Numbered from the stretch's first letter, positions 48,701 through 58,728 are shown. The stretch: 64,000 nucleotides of DNA from Flectonema sp. DT1601 (GCA_964019425.1 OZ025809.1:248001-312000), one strand, 5' to 3'. The notes: generated by a model from the letters alone, not told the origin. Program-made: numbers and translations.

Positions 48701-51365
48701 ACGGTTCTCCAATAGCAGTCATGAATCTTTGCTTACCACCAACTGAACCAATCTGAGCAGTTCCTGAGGAGACTCCAACATGAATTCTTTTACGTCTTGA
48801 GAATGGGATCGCATCGTGAAGATATCCAGCAAAGTGAACTGATGCACTTACTTGTACAGTACTCCAATGAACAACAACAGCTGATCCGTAGGTATTTAAT
48901 AGCGTTGCGTTAGTTCTTTTCGCTGTTGAGTCAACAGCTACTAGTAAAGTGTCCAGGATGTTTTGTGAAGCTACTCCTGTTCCGACACCCCACGAGGTGC
49001 AAATATGTGCGACTGAAATTTCTTTCTCAATTAGACCACTGCGGGCTACCTTTCCTGAAGGACCAGGAAGGGAGCTGTGAGGATTATTTGTTGTGTTTTG
49101 AATTTGATTTTTCGCATCTGAGATAAAAGGAGTTCGAGCTGATAATTCCTTTGCTACAATACCGACGATGAATGGCTCGTCTGTTTCTTCTTCGACTTCG
49201 CGATGAAATGGTGTACACCCAAGAGGTATTACATCACATGAATCACTGAGTCCTGATAAACCTCCACAAGCTTCAATTGCTGCTTCTGAAAGTACGATAA
49301 CACCGTCAGGTACTGCGCTACAGTTGATAGCCATGTCTTGCATATCGAAATCACTAATTGTTCTTCCATCAGTACAGACAGTGCTGATGTACATAACGGT
49401 TCTGGGTCCACCCCAAATCGAATTCTTACTGTCAAAGTGACCAGATCTATTCTCACGTGTTTCTAAATCCAGTAATTGCTGCGGCCAAGTTTCTCTAACC
49501 AATCTGACTTGAAGAGCAACACAGAACGTAACGGCTTGACTAGGGCTGTCGAACTTTAGAACAGCTGTAGTTCCAAGTGCATAATTAACTTCAGGTACTG
49601 CAACTGATCCTCTCCTCATTGAAGTACTCATAGCAGTTGGTTGAGATAAGTTTAGTGTTAGAACAGAACCACTAGAAGCTCTCATTGCAATCTCATCTGT
49701 TACAATTAACATAAATTGATCTCTAATAGCTTCGCATAGCTCTGCTCCATCTGATCGTTTTTCAAGAGCAGTTCTCCAACAGATGTTATCAGGTTCTATG
49801 ACAACTAATGTTGTTAAACCAACCTCTCCTATTGATGGAACTCGTTCTGACATTAGAAGCTCTGCGCTGGATTGTGAAACATGAATAGGAGACTCGATTG
49901 AATCTACCTCTTCACTGTCTGCAAAGAACGCTGCAGGAATGAACTTCTTATACTCGGCCAATGCTGTTACAGCAAATCGCATTCCTGTGTATAGCTCGTG
50001 GACTTCTGCTACGAAATTATTTCTTTCGACTGTCAGCAGAACATCCAACGCTTCCAGGTCAAGTTCTTGGAGTCTACCCATCCCTTCAGCGAGTCTAGCA
50101 AGAGGCCTTGCAACAAATATAATTTCTGACAAAGCAATCATAATATCAAACACAAAGACGACAACCAAGAATGTTATAAAAATAAAAAAAGCTCTATCGA
50201 GCTCTGATTCTATACTGCTCACATTCCTCATCCATAGTAGCGAATAGGGTTCTAAATCATCAACTCCAGGTTTAGGGTTCGTAAAGAATTGTCTTCGAAG
50301 CCAACGATCCCCACAAGGAGTTGACCTCCGTCTAAACGAAGAACTGCTATTTAACAACGCAGCTGACTCTGCTACACAATCAGGAAACATATCTAATTTT
50401 GGAACGCAATGTGATTGTTGTGTTGCTGCATTGTCTCTGGTACATTTGGACCATTCTTCAGGATACTTCCTCCTGCTTTCGTCTAGAGAAAAGGCAACAT
50501 TCTGATTGTATGCTAAAACGTTTGAAGACTTACCCTTGTCGAGGTCACCCACGATGATTATAATAGCTTCAGTTTCATGTGACGTGAGGACATCTTGCCA
50601 AGTATCCATTTCTAAGTATGTACTTGAAGCAACCATTGTACCAGCTAAGAAACTTGGATAATCACTGTCTACTATTAGTAGTCGATGGTAGCTAAGATAC
50701 AGACCAGGGTAGCCATCACCTGCATACCAAACTGATGGTGGTCTCCAAAATCCAGTAGTTGCGTTTTCTTTGCATGCCGGGTTTTCATTAGTAATGCACG
50801 TTCTGTACATCAATTCAGGTAGAGCGTCTGCATAAACATATGCGAGCTTTAGAGTGGATCCGTTGTTTGCGTCAATGTAGTCAGCATCGATGCAGTGAAA
50901 TCTTCCACAATCCCATGCTTTCTCAGGTTCGAAAGTACCTCTGAGATAGTCAATAGTTCCAGTGGCACTTCGATCGTACCAAACCATGTCGTAGAAATAT
51001 TTATCTGATGGCACACGTGGATCTCCTAACGGTACGACAAACACTCCCTGTCCATATAAAGTTTTGTAATTTCGTGTTGACGATAACGACACAGTCGATA
51101 AGTAATCAGCGAATTCTTCTCGATTTCGAAAACCATTCCAACTTCTTATCGTATCGTGTAATACCTCAGCAAGTGTTTCAGTTTGGTTAAAGTGATATTC
51201 TAAGATATCTCCTATTGAGTCTGTATCTGCTTTTGACAACTCCTCAACTGTCACTTCTAAAAGTCTAATTCCTTCTAAGTAAAGTAAGAGACCACAACCT
51301 AAACTCGCAGCGGTTGATATTATCCCTGTCGCTACTATCAGAAATTTTACTGAGATTCGAAACAT
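45786..51365 (-). CDS. Large receptor-like membrane protein with degenerate cyclase-like domains
   Basis: A 1859-residue protein, ATG at 51363-51365. Residues about 8-29 are a membrane segment, 30-390 an extracellular Cys-containing sensor-like region, and 391-413 a second membrane segment, followed by a HAMP-like helix (about 420-470). Class III nucleotide cyclase-like folds follow at about 520-760 and 800-960 (GVSSGTAQIGSVGGKQRF), 1085-1240 (YFLDIDNMS) and 1575-1755 (GVASGVALCGDMG). About six membrane helices lie between residues 1288 and 1443. The cyclase-like parts lack a complete set of metal- and base-binding residues as far as I can see, so they may be regulatory pseudodomains. Such cyclase-like receptors are known in free-living kinetoplastids. 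The protein probably senses an external cue; the ligand is unknown. Confidence 0.8.
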   Translation of the reverse strand: MFRISVKFLIVATGIISTAASLGCGLLLYLEGIRLLEVTVEELSKADTDSIGDILEYHFNQTETLAEVLHDTIRSWNGFRNREEFADYLSTVSLSSTRNYKTLYGQGVFVVPLGDPRVPSDKYFYDMVWYDRSATGTIDYLRGTFEPEKAWDCGRFHCIDADYIDANNGSTLKLAYVYADALPELMYRTCITNENPACKENATTGFWRPPSVWYAGDGYPGLYLSYHRLLIVDSDYPSFLAGTMVASSTYLEMDTWQDVLTSHETEAIIIIVGDLDKGKSSNVLAYNQNVAFSLDESRRKYPEEWSKCTRDNAATQQSHCVPKLDMFPDCVAESAALLNSSSSFRRRSTPCGDRWLRRQFFTNPKPGVDDLEPYSLLWMRNVSSIESELDRAFFIFITFLVVVFVFDIMIALSEIIFVARPLARLAEGMGRLQELDLEALDVLLTVERNNFVAEVHELYTGMRFAVTALAEYKKFIPAAFFADSEEVDSIESPIHVSQSSAELLMSERVPSIGEVGLTTLVVIEPDNICWRTALEKRSDGAELCEAIRDQFMLIVTDEIAMRASSGSVLTLNLSQPTAMSTSMRRGSVAVPEVNYALGTTAVLKFDSPSQAVTFCVALQVRLVRETWPQQLLDLETRENRSGHFDSKNSIWGGPRTVMYISTVCTDGRTISDFDMQDMAINCSAVPDGVIVLSEAAIEACGGLSGLSDSCDVIPLGCTPFHREVEEETDEPFIVGIVAKELSARTPFISDAKNQIQNTTNNPHSSLPGPSGKVARSGLIEKEISVAHICTSWGVGTGVASQNILDTLLVAVDSTAKRTNATLLNTYGSAVVVHWSTVQVSASVHFAGYLHDAIPFSRRKRIHVGVSSGTAQIGSVGGKQRFMTAIGEPLTIAAEHSETAAEMNCLLVASRIPNNSSIKRFSRIIDTRITPTETLYLYQVHAVAYLRNLPSYKANLKAGCFGNLAWDDAFRTRNTESIAELLKVFENSNLKYIARAAGLFTDTDRSNDSVSKNGEKSSLLRSVDYGKSSTIPMGKSNQDRGQDRSDSLQLASPLSPLLQSAVFVSPTEITMDPSPSGHYTSSSCSCLVAVYFLDIDNMSVTNNNLYTAIFSEHQKDVRRLVSACNGRVEDFYDENLFLIFFKSVETAMRLSLGLVEQGRSSVAFHIVSDVGPSRTMADRIITSSTVNKTIKIAKYMQQPRLVFSDNTNDIIKTRHSCLRLSTKLIGDLRITDNQVIAIYCGIPVGHPLHCEQTEVSTEDTQSDQWKTDITYSPPENAFPATKYLVGDRQLSAMLLPWLLSFGGGVIMVLVLSSIQTRWVGFISISVFSLLTMGFSFYIVTRRRVSIPMMTMWLISASILASYIPDYAGNGESDYWVISILSSLVCLAIHPEVASATAIQLLYVLTFIYIVVDAVLSSNNIPWDYSVINAFLRLLLFTVGHCGISYLKSSLVSERVSMKSLQQVILELSVILRDYDIESARELISDFSVIDDVSKGALHGIIQALSQYRAYLPQTLSFEHTTQGNEAVGSDTRNPLVSDLVTNLNQDDHTADGQVRTVGSGLDGVSVRFGNTVIKNRSVTLSLYNIVGVLRVAKKASPRELLKYHEVYVVGVLDDIKKNMGVAEQLSGDRILVSYNANTRCYGHQCRAVKAAHSYTRNSLPATNDLLGKLLPKLPSIVISIGVASGVALCGDMGSASMRKYTILGDVSSLVQCCERLCAAWQTSIICDDLTKEESQYQFNFKLMDQMHFSKRTPSLVRVYQLVGILSTEWLLTREDQNKNPWAGYNNAVSCMLSGEYSKARQAVSNAKSSEVNPRFLSDALTDLDLRINDVEAQHGGNPPRPLPEIWGEIMHSHSLPGWIV

Positions 51366-52128
51366 TTGTTATTCTCAGAGGTTTTTCTTAGTAGTTGCTG
51401 ATTTCTTGTTGTTTGTTTGTTTTTTTTTTCCTTGTCAGGTCACCTCATCGCAGTTGCGTTTGTTTCTATTTTGTGAGGAGGTACTGAAGATGGAGAATAT
51501 AGTAATTACAAACTCAGAGTCCCTATACATCCTCAGAGGGACCAATCTTTTCTTAAGTTAGCAATCTACTCAAATCACCTGTTAAAATAATGAAAGTATT
51601 AATCGAATACTGTTCCTTGTCGAGGAGGCTATAGCAGGTACACAGGAATGGGAAAGGGTTGGAAAGGGGGAACAAAAAAAAAAGAATAAAAAAGAAAATT
51701 TTTCTTTTTTTTGAAAAACAACTTATGAAAAATTACCTCACAACAAAAGAGGGAAACATGGGTGTCTGGGAAACAGGAGGGGGAGTAACAACACGAGAAG
51801 GAAAAAAAAAGGTAACAACATACAACAAATAATAGACTAAACAGCAAGGGACAGAACTGTCAGGTACAAACAATGAATTGGGTCCCAATCAGGATGTTAA
51901 TTTTTTTTTTTTTTTTTTCTTAATCATTCATACGGGCGTAATAAAAAGAAAGTCAACGTATTTTTTTTTCACTTGTTTTTTTTTATCGTTTTCTTCTTCA
52001 ACATGGACCAACGACAACAAGTATTCATTGATGAAGGCAACCCAAACCATCAAAGTATTAAACAAGTTTAATACACAGTACAGCTAACAAGAAGCATCAC
52101 AATAATCAATTATTAACAATCAGAAGGT
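51366..52128. other. Intergenic, no gene seen
   Basis: AT-rich spacer with a T-run at about 51901-51919. It contains the 5' leader of the receptor gene, with a candidate acceptor (cagcaactactaag) near 51390. Confidence 0.6.
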
Positions 52129-53355
52129 TTAGTACCGACGAGGCGGAGACGCAGAAACCCTGTCACGGCGGGGTGAACCAGATCCTGGAGCAGGGTGTCC
52201 CTGAGGACCTTCAAAGAAGTTGTCTCCGGTGTTACCGACTTCGTTAGCAGATGCGTGCATTCCACGCTCACGGAGTTCCTTTTCCCAAGAGTGGGTCTTG
52301 TGACCTCCAATAATTGGTTCATAAGTAGGATCAGTTCTCATAGTTCCTGGCATATAATTTGGTTGAACAGCAGCTGTCTGCGCAGCATGAGGTGATGATG
52401 AAGCAGTTCTGTAAGTACTTGGCTGCACATATACTTCTCCCCTTGGAGGTGAAGCATAAACCGGAGAACTGGAATGAACAGGTGAAGCAGAAGTACGATG
52501 AGCAACATGTGATACAGGTGGAGGTGGTACATAAGTAGTAGTAGTATGTGTATAAGCTGGTCCACTTGAGTGCACCGGACCAGTTGAGTACGCTGGTCCA
52601 TTTGAGTGTACTGGACCAGTCGAGTACGCTGGTCCACTGGAGTAGGTTGGCTGTGGCTGACCAACAGGAGAAGCACTCATTCTCACTAATGATGGTGAAG
52701 CTGATCCTCTTGCTGGTGATGCTGATATCCTATCACGACGAGGTGATCCAGATCCTGGTGCTGGATGTCCTTGTGGACCTTCGAAAAACCCGTCACCTTG
52801 CTTTGCCATTTCATTAGCTGATGCGTGTAATCCTCTTTCACGTAATTCCTTTTCCCACGAGTAAGACTTGTGACCTCCAATAATTGGTTCATAAGTTGGG
52901 TCATTGTCCATACTTGAAGCAGCTGGATGAATATGAGCAGTGCTGGCACCACGAAGTGAAGGAGAACCGGTGTTGTATGTTTGTCTTTGTGGAGATACTG
53001 AAGTAACAACTGCAGGATGGTGGTGCGTAGTTGTGTGAATAATTGGCTGAGAGTACGGTGCCGGAGATCCGTGGTAACTACCAGGACTTACAGACTTTCT
53101 AACAGCACTGTAATCACTAATTGCAGCAGGGGTACCACCTGCTACGTATGATCTCTGAGGTGATGCGGACACTCTATCACGACGAGGAGAACCCGATCCT
53201 GGTGCAGGATGTCCCTGCGGACCTTCAAAATATTGATCTCCTCCAGTACCAACTTCATTAGCTGATGCGTGTAATCCTCTCTCTCTCAATTCCTTCTCCC
53301 ACGAGTAAGACTTGTGACCGCCCAATATAGGCTCATAGGTAGGGTCGTTGTCCAT
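52129..53355 (-). CDS. Protein with three copies of an unrecognised ~63-residue module
   Basis: A 408-residue protein. The ATG at 53353-53355 follows an A-run, and the longer frame starts with TTG, so MDNDPTYEP is taken as the N-terminus. A module running from DPTYEPI.GGHK through SWEKELRERG, HASANE and FFEGPQGHPAPGSGSPRRDR to SASP occurs at about residues 4-66, 150-213 and 340-405. The third is C-terminal. Between them is Ser/Pro/Tyr/Gly-rich low-complexity sequence with SGPAYSTGPVHS repeats. SPRR and SASP are candidate proline-directed phosphosites. No signal peptide or membrane segment. I recognise no family; a cytoskeletal or scaffold protein is only a guess. Confidence 0.82.
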   Translation of the reverse strand: MDNDPTYEPILGGHKSYSWEKELRERGLHASANEVGTGGDQYFEGPQGHPAPGSGSPRRDRVSASPQRSYVAGGTPAAISDYSAVRKSVSPGSYHGSPAPYSQPIIHTTTHHHPAVVTSVSPQRQTYNTGSPSLRGASTAHIHPAASSMDNDPTYEPIIGGHKSYSWEKELRERGLHASANEMAKQGDGFFEGPQGHPAPGSGSPRRDRISASPARGSASPSLVRMSASPVGQPQPTYSSGPAYSTGPVHSNGPAYSTGPVHSSGPAYTHTTTTYVPPPPVSHVAHRTSASPVHSSSPVYASPPRGEVYVQPSTYRTASSSPHAAQTAAVQPNYMPGTMRTDPTYEPIIGGHKTHSWEKELRERGMHASANEVGNTGDNFFEGPQGHPAPGSGSPRRDRVSASPPRRY

Positions 53356-53502
53356 TTTTTTTTTTTTTTTTGAAGTTCCTGTTCCAATATAAACCAATAA
53401 GGAATAACATCAAATACCCCAACTCTGCCTAATTATGGCTTGCTATGGTACTAATCGATACGATGAGTCGTACAAGAGGAACAAACGAGTGCCTTTGATT
53501 CC

Positions 53503-53539
<37 letters not shown>

Positions 53540-53747
53540 GGAAAGCGTTTTTAATCTACAGACTAAATATTGCGCTTATCAAGCACAGCTGGTACCTTTC
53601 ACAGAAGGTGTAAATTAACAGGAAAAAATACCTTTATTAAAAAAAAAATTAAAAAAATTTAAAAAAAAAAAGAGAGAACCAAAACAATAATGAATTCTAA
53701 GGAATTGTAAACTACGTATTGGAAGGTTTCCTTTTTTTTTGTTTTCT
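53356..53747. other. Intergenic, no gene seen
   Basis: Spacer with an A-run at about 53510-53536 and a second A-rich patch near 53640-53672. Confidence 0.6.
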
Positions 53748-54803
53748 TTAATTGTTGCTCATCGCATTCTCGTTTTTATCACCCGCCTGTCTCTTCTTCA
53801 GATTATCAGTAAATGCAGCATATTTTGAAATAAAAAAACTCCTAGTTCGACACAGAACAGTCATATTTAAGTTTTCATCTCCCCAAGAGTCCTCAAAGAA
53901 CGACACAAAACGATTTCTTAGAAACGCACCAAGGTGTAGTTGCACGCAATACGATGGCGTGGATGTGATATGTGAACACCAAATACGGCATGTTTGCTCA
54001 GCTGAGCGAAGTGCCCTCGGAGTTAGATAACTTATGATGTTCTTTTCTATGTCGATCACTCCGGTGATTCCGAAATTGTCGCTGGTGTGTTCCTCAGGTA
54101 TTTCGTATGGCGCAGGACAACTTCTTTTACCAATCGTTTTCCGAAGAAGGAGCGTTGGTTTTGAACTCTCAACAATATGACCATCAACGACAATCTTTTT
54201 AGCATTCAAATTAGTAAATAAATTCTGAACCTTATGTGCTCTGCAATAGAATGCTGTTAAGACAGCAAGACGAGACTGCCGCCAAGGTATTATCGATATA
54301 GCTGCCTGAAGTTCATATGCCACGGCGAGTTTTTTACAATTATTACGTATCCACATGTTATTTAAATAAACTGCGACGTCAAATGGAAGTACCGCCAACA
54401 GTAGTGGACCTGCACCGCAATCCCAACCGTCACCTTCAAGGAATGAAGTTTGGAAGACGTTGTCTAAGTCGTGTCTCATGGCTGTTAGGCTTCTGCTGTG
54501 ATCGATCCAAAAAGTTAAGACTTCAATTACTAATGGAGGAAATATAGCTGCTGATAGCTCCGTCAGGTTACCCATGGAGTCTTCTGTAATATTCGCACCG
54601 TCTAGCATCTCAACGAACTTGTCTAATACTTCAACTATCGTTGGCCGTTCTTTTACTTCTCCAAACCCCAAAAACTCCAAACCCAATAACAATCTCGCTG
54701 TCTGTAGTCCTGCTGGATCGATATCTGTTCCTTTATAGTTTCGCATCCTTCTCAGCTTGTCGCTGATTCTCTGCAGTTCAACTTCTGAAATGACACTGGG
54801 CAT
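53748..54803 (-). CDS. F-box-like protein
   Basis: A 351-residue protein. The ATG at 54801-54803 is used because the upstream codon is GTG and a strong acceptor (tgtttatttataaacag) ends 16 nt before it. Residues about 245-285 (IDIEKNIISYLTPRALRSAE, then QTCRIWCSH) fit an F-box, which would dock substrates to a SKP1-cullin ubiquitin ligase. The N-terminal 200 residues are helical with no recognised substrate-binding repeat, unusual because F-boxes are usually N-terminal. No signal or membrane segment. The F-box call is moderate. Confidence 0.7.
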   Translation of the reverse strand: MPSVISEVELQRISDKLRRMRNYKGTDIDPAGLQTARLLLGLEFLGFGEVKERPTIVEVLDKFVEMLDGANITEDSMGNLTELSAAIFPPLVIEVLTFWIDHSRSLTAMRHDLDNVFQTSFLEGDGWDCGAGPLLLAVLPFDVAVYLNNMWIRNNCKKLAVAYELQAAISIIPWRQSRLAVLTAFYCRAHKVQNLFTNLNAKKIVVDGHIVESSKPTLLLRKTIGKRSCPAPYEIPEEHTSDNFGITGVIDIEKNIISYLTPRALRSAEQTCRIWCSHITSTPSYCVQLHLGAFLRNRFVSFFEDSWGDENLNMTVLCRTRSFFISKYAAFTDNLKKRQAGDKNENAMSNN

Positions 54804-54819
54804 GTTCAACCACACCCAC

Positions 54820-54840
54820 CTGTTTATAAATAAACAAAAA
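54820..54840 (-). promoter_or_regulatory. Putative splice acceptor of the F-box-like gene
   Basis: The sense sequence tgtttatttataaacag lies 16 nt before the ATG, with no coding exon upstream. Confidence 0.5.
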
Positions 54841-55145
54841 TAGATAAATAAACTTCTCTTTTAAAAAAAAAAAAGAAAAATAATGCGAGACCTTAGTAGC
54901 TAGCCATAGCAAGAGAAGAGAAGAATTAAAATAATAAAATCTGACACGGAGAAAAAATAAGGAAAAGAAAAAAAAACTATATTGAAAATACACCCAGCCA
55001 GATTCTCAGCAACGATCACTGGATACAAAAGGGAAACAGAAGTAAAAAAAAAGAAAAACATCTAGCAGAAATAATCTAAACAAAAAAAAACAACAAAAAA
55101 AAAAAAAAAAAATACTTGGTGATACAAAACAACCCTATACTCAAC
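54841..55145. other. Intergenic, no gene seen
   Basis: A-rich spacer with an A-run near 55093-55111. Confidence 0.6.
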
Positions 55146-56576
55146 TCAGTGAGGGGTTTCAATATTCCGTTGAACAGCTGTTGCAGCAGAGACTGATGTG
55201 TGGATTAATCTAGGACCTCCAGCATCATAAGGGTCGGGAATATGACGTGACGGTCCTCCTCGAAAGCCAGATGACTTATCAGTGCCAGACTCAATCGTGT
55301 TGAGGAGTTCTATAGCAAAGGCTACTTCGTCATCAGCACGAGCCTGCAGTAAGTCAGTTGGGTCTATTTCTCGTTGTAGATATCGAACTCTTCTAACTGA
55401 AGCTTCAACACGTCGTATGCTGTGATCAACTTGATATGCAACAGTTCCAACATCATTCTGACTTGCGAGAGCATGACGGAAGTGATGAAGGTGTCTCAAG
55501 GTTCTAATTTCCATACAGAGATTCTCAATTTCTTTGACAAGTGTAAACCCTTCGAGTCTTCCTTTCAGAACGGAATCGATATCTGTTAAGGTTTGTCGGG
55601 CTGACTTACCGACAGATTCAGATGACTTTCCCCTGCCGGGAGAGTTTTCAAAATAATCCGCCGACAGAGGAGGTCGAATCCTGGACGTACCAATACCAAG
55701 TCTGTTCTCAACAAGTCGAGTCTTCTTGCGTAGTGATTCCAGTTCTTCTAAGTCATAGTTTACTGAATCTTCTCTGTCTCTGTCTCTTAATTTCTCGTCT
55801 CGCACTGTCTCCTCTCTAAGTTTCTCTTCTTTCCTCGAAAATATTTCACTCTCTGCAACCTCTGCCACTGGAGGTCTCAGAGGTAGTGGTCGTCTAGGAC
55901 TTCCACAAGATCCGCAGTAAGGTTCAGATGTTGTTTTTGATTTAGTTGGTTGTTGAACTATAATACTATTTGATGTTGAAGCTGGTGGATCATGACTAAA
56001 TAACTTACAGTGACTCTCCATCCACATGTACTCACATGGTGGTATTCTACAAGTGTGTCGATACTGAACTTGATGAGTTGGATTATTAATGTTTTCACAA
56101 AGTAAATCATCAGGACACATTGGAAGAGGGTAGTCAGGGATGCTGGCCTTTGGTGATGGAGGAGATGATAATGATACTATAGGTCTGCTTTTTCGAGAAG
56201 AATGAGTTCTACGAGAACGAGATCTACGAGAACGAGAGTTATCAGGTGAAACACTTTGAGAAGAAGCTGATCTTCTTCTTCTTCTTCTGCTGCTAGTCGA
56301 TCCACTAACGCTATTCCGTCTTCTCCTACCTCTCGACCTGGAGCTCGATCTTCCACTTCGTCTACTTCTGCTTTCTAATTTTAAATCTGAATGTGGAACC
56401 TTTTCACTTGCACCTGTAGGTCTCGGAGACTGTTTACCTGATGGCGGAATCTTATTCCCTACACTTTTTGGGTACACTACTGCTGGACCATGTGCACCAA
56501 TACTTTGAAATCGAACAGATGGATTATTAGAGGGAGGCATCTTACTCGAGGGAGGCATCTTACTCGAGGGAGGCAT
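55146..56576 (-). CDS. Arginine/serine-rich protein, possible RNA-processing factor
   Basis: A 476-residue protein. The N-terminus has three MPPSSK-type repeats, so any of three ATGs could be the start; the most upstream (56574-56576) is given. Residues about 70-140 form an RS domain (SRSRRSGRSSSRSRGRRRR) as in SR-family splicing factors. A short Cys/His cluster follows (CRIPPCEYMWMESHCKLFSHD region, residues about 175-200), and could be a small zinc-binding motif. Then comes a charged coiled coil (EEKLREETVRDEKLRDRD) and a helical C-terminus. No RNA-recognition motif is seen. A nuclear role in RNA processing is inferred from the RS domain. A candidate acceptor (atttatttgaatcag) lies about 22 nt upstream. 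Confidence 0.78.
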   Translation of the reverse strand: MPPSSKMPPSSKMPPSNNPSVRFQSIGAHGPAVVYPKSVGNKIPPSGKQSPRPTGASEKVPHSDLKLESRSRRSGRSSSRSRGRRRRNSVSGSTSSRRRRRRSASSQSVSPDNSRSRRSRSRRTHSSRKSRPIVSLSSPPSPKASIPDYPLPMCPDDLLCENINNPTHQVQYRHTCRIPPCEYMWMESHCKLFSHDPPASTSNSIIVQQPTKSKTTSEPYCGSCGSPRRPLPLRPPVAEVAESEIFSRKEEKLREETVRDEKLRDRDREDSVNYDLEELESLRKKTRLVENRLGIGTSRIRPPLSADYFENSPGRGKSSESVGKSARQTLTDIDSVLKGRLEGFTLVKEIENLCMEIRTLRHLHHFRHALASQNDVGTVAYQVDHSIRRVEASVRRVRYLQREIDPTDLLQARADDEVAFAIELLNTIESGTDKSSGFRGGPSRHIPDPYDAGGPRLIHTSVSAATAVQRNIETPH

Positions 56577-57146
56577 TTTATTGTGACCCCCACCCCTGAT
56601 TCAAATAAATAAAAACTTATACAACATTACATAATCTCTATTATGTGGTGTAGAGCCATTCTTTGATCATCTGTGCCATTCTGTTGTAGGAATATAATGT
56701 ATTGCAAACTGTTGTACATCTACCGTATCAATGTACCACGACTGAATAAGAAGAGGAAAATTTTCTCCTACTCCGGAATCCCTTTTTTCTTTGTCTTACG
56801 TCATGACCCGTGTGGGAAAATTAAAAAATAAAAATAACACAAAAGGGAAAGACTGAGAGACAAAACTACCCCCCTCCCCGCCGGTTTCAAGGATCGACCC
56901 AGAGTTGTAATATCGCTTAGCATGATTGCGTATTGGACAATAATCGATAACAGTTTCTTATTAGTTTGTATGACAACAACTAAGTTACAGTTTTTTGCGC
57001 TACCAAAGTAAGGAAACAGTAAGTCGAAAATGATTATTAATGCCTTGTAACAAGTTGGCTAATCAGATTATAATAAAAAGAAGAACAAGAGCACCATCAG
57101 TTTTTTTTTTTTTTAAAAAAAACAAAGCCTGAGGTGACCTCTTAAC
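56577..57146. other. Intergenic, no gene seen
   Basis: AT-rich spacer with a T-run near 57101-57112. Confidence 0.55.
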
Positions 57147-57347
57147 TTATGTTAACGTACCGACCAATTGTTTTGTTTTGCTGTTGTTGTTGCTGCTGTC
57201 CAAAGCATCAAATGCCTTTTGAAAAATACTTTGGTTAATAGGAACATACTTATAGTAATATAAAGATATGTACCGTAATTTATGACAGCGACTAAAAGTT
57301 GAGAGCGTTTCCTCAAAAAATGGAGAGAGAGAGTTATTCGAACTCAT
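57147..57347 (-). CDS. Small hypothetical protein (candidate)
   Basis: A 66-residue frame with an ATG at 57345-57347. Two good acceptor-like sites lie upstream on the sense strand (cattttgctgcttag and ctgccttttgcag, the latter 8 nt before the ATG). The protein is Ser/Tyr/Lys-rich and has no recognisable domain. The acceptor context is the main support. It could be the first exon of a longer gene, as a GTACGT donor-like site lies near its end. Confidence 0.35.
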   Translation of the reverse strand: MSSNNSLSPFFEETLSTFSRCHKLRYISLYYYKYVPINQSIFQKAFDALDSSNNNSKTKQLVGTLT

Positions 57348-58422
57348 TGTCTCTTCTGCAAAAGGCAGCGAGCCAACGTCGTTCTAAGCAGCAAAATGAA
57401 TATGAGTTAACTGTTGCTTATTATTTTTTTTATTTTTAATCTGTTATTGTCATTTTTCAACAGGCCAATCACTTGTCATCTAACAATGACGGAATGCCAA
57501 AAGGAGAGAACAGGGCAACCCTTTCTCAGTAAATTATTGTTGTTATTAAACTTAATTATTTTTTTTTTAATAGTAATAAAGGCACTAAACACTACACAAA
57601 AGACTAAAAAGTACAAAAAAAAAAAAAAAAAAAAAAAAGTCCGAGTCGCAAAACTTTTATAGTTGCGTTCACAACAACGCAGATTGATCACAAATCAATT
57701 TTGATGTGTTATTTTAATTACTACTTCCCACTAATGAGACCCTCTCAGTCAAGGGTTGTTATTATCTGAATGGTTTTTTTTTTTTCCCTTTCCTGTGTGT
57801 GTTTTTCCAGTTGTCTTAAGAAGAAGAAAAAAAAAGGAAACAACAAACAAACCGTTAATATTCCGACGAAGAAAGCAACATTAGCCTTATTCGTTTTTAT
57901 TAAAGGAAAGTTTCCCTTTTATTCCTTTTTTTTTTTTTTTTTTTTTTTTTCCCTTACATTACAAGCTGTGATGATTAAGTAAAAAAAACAAACCTGTTAT
58001 TTTATAGACCACACAAGTTTCTTGTTAAAGTTTTTGAAAAAAAAAAAAAAAGAAACAAAAAAAGAAATTACAAGAAAAGGTAAAAATATTAATCTTCTTT
58101 TTTTTTTTGTACGAACATAAGGTCTGAAGAGAAGTTATAAGTCTGAAGAATGCACACCAAAAAGACACACAAGTAAATTATGATAACACACAGAAAGGAG
58201 AAGCATAGGAGCAAATAGAAAGATACTTTCCTCATTATGACCAATGAAAGAAGAGTCAACCGGATGATAATTCGTCTAACACTGTGTACTGGATAAGTGA
58301 AGAACATTGAACTTATCCCGAATAGATCTTTTTACTAGTTTCGGTACGAGTAATAACAATTAGATTCCCATTGGCTGGTTAGAAAGAAAGGCACACAACA
58401 ACCCATTCATACATTTCTCATT
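57348..58422. other. Intergenic, no gene seen
   Basis: Homopolymer-rich spacer with an A-run near 57617-57638 and a T-run near 57928-57950. Confidence 0.55.
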
Positions 58423-58728
58423 CTAAGATTGGCTGCCTGAAATTCGTTGCAATACACAGACACAGCTTATAGTCACAAAAAGGAATGTGGAAAATAAGGA
58501 CAAGACAAAAAAAAAAAAAAAAAAAAAATCGCTGAACGATTTCCTCATGAGACAGAATCCATGAGGAAATAAGTCATAAACATAACTGTTGGGGAATTTT
58601 AATAAAATAGGTTCTTCTCCGACTACGTCGGTATAAAAGACAAAATGAAAATAAGCACCAAAGAGCTGGGAGGAGGAGAGCAGGGATTTGGACATTGCGT
58701 CAGTGCTCCATTTCACAACTGTGGTCAT
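58423..58728 (-). CDS. Small hypothetical protein or first exon (candidate)
   Basis: A 101-residue frame with an ATG at 58726-58728. A strong acceptor (ttctgtgtgtttaacag) ends 18 nt before it. The first 67 residues have mixed composition like a real protein, but then the frame enters a T-run read as poly-Phe. The true product may end earlier by splicing or the frame may be non-coding. No domain recognised. Confidence 0.3.
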   Translation of the reverse strand: MTTVVKWSTDAMSKSLLSSSQLFGAYFHFVFYTDVVGEEPILLKFPNSYVYDLFPHGFCLMRKSFSDFFFFFFFVLSLFSTFLFVTISCVCVLQRISGSQS

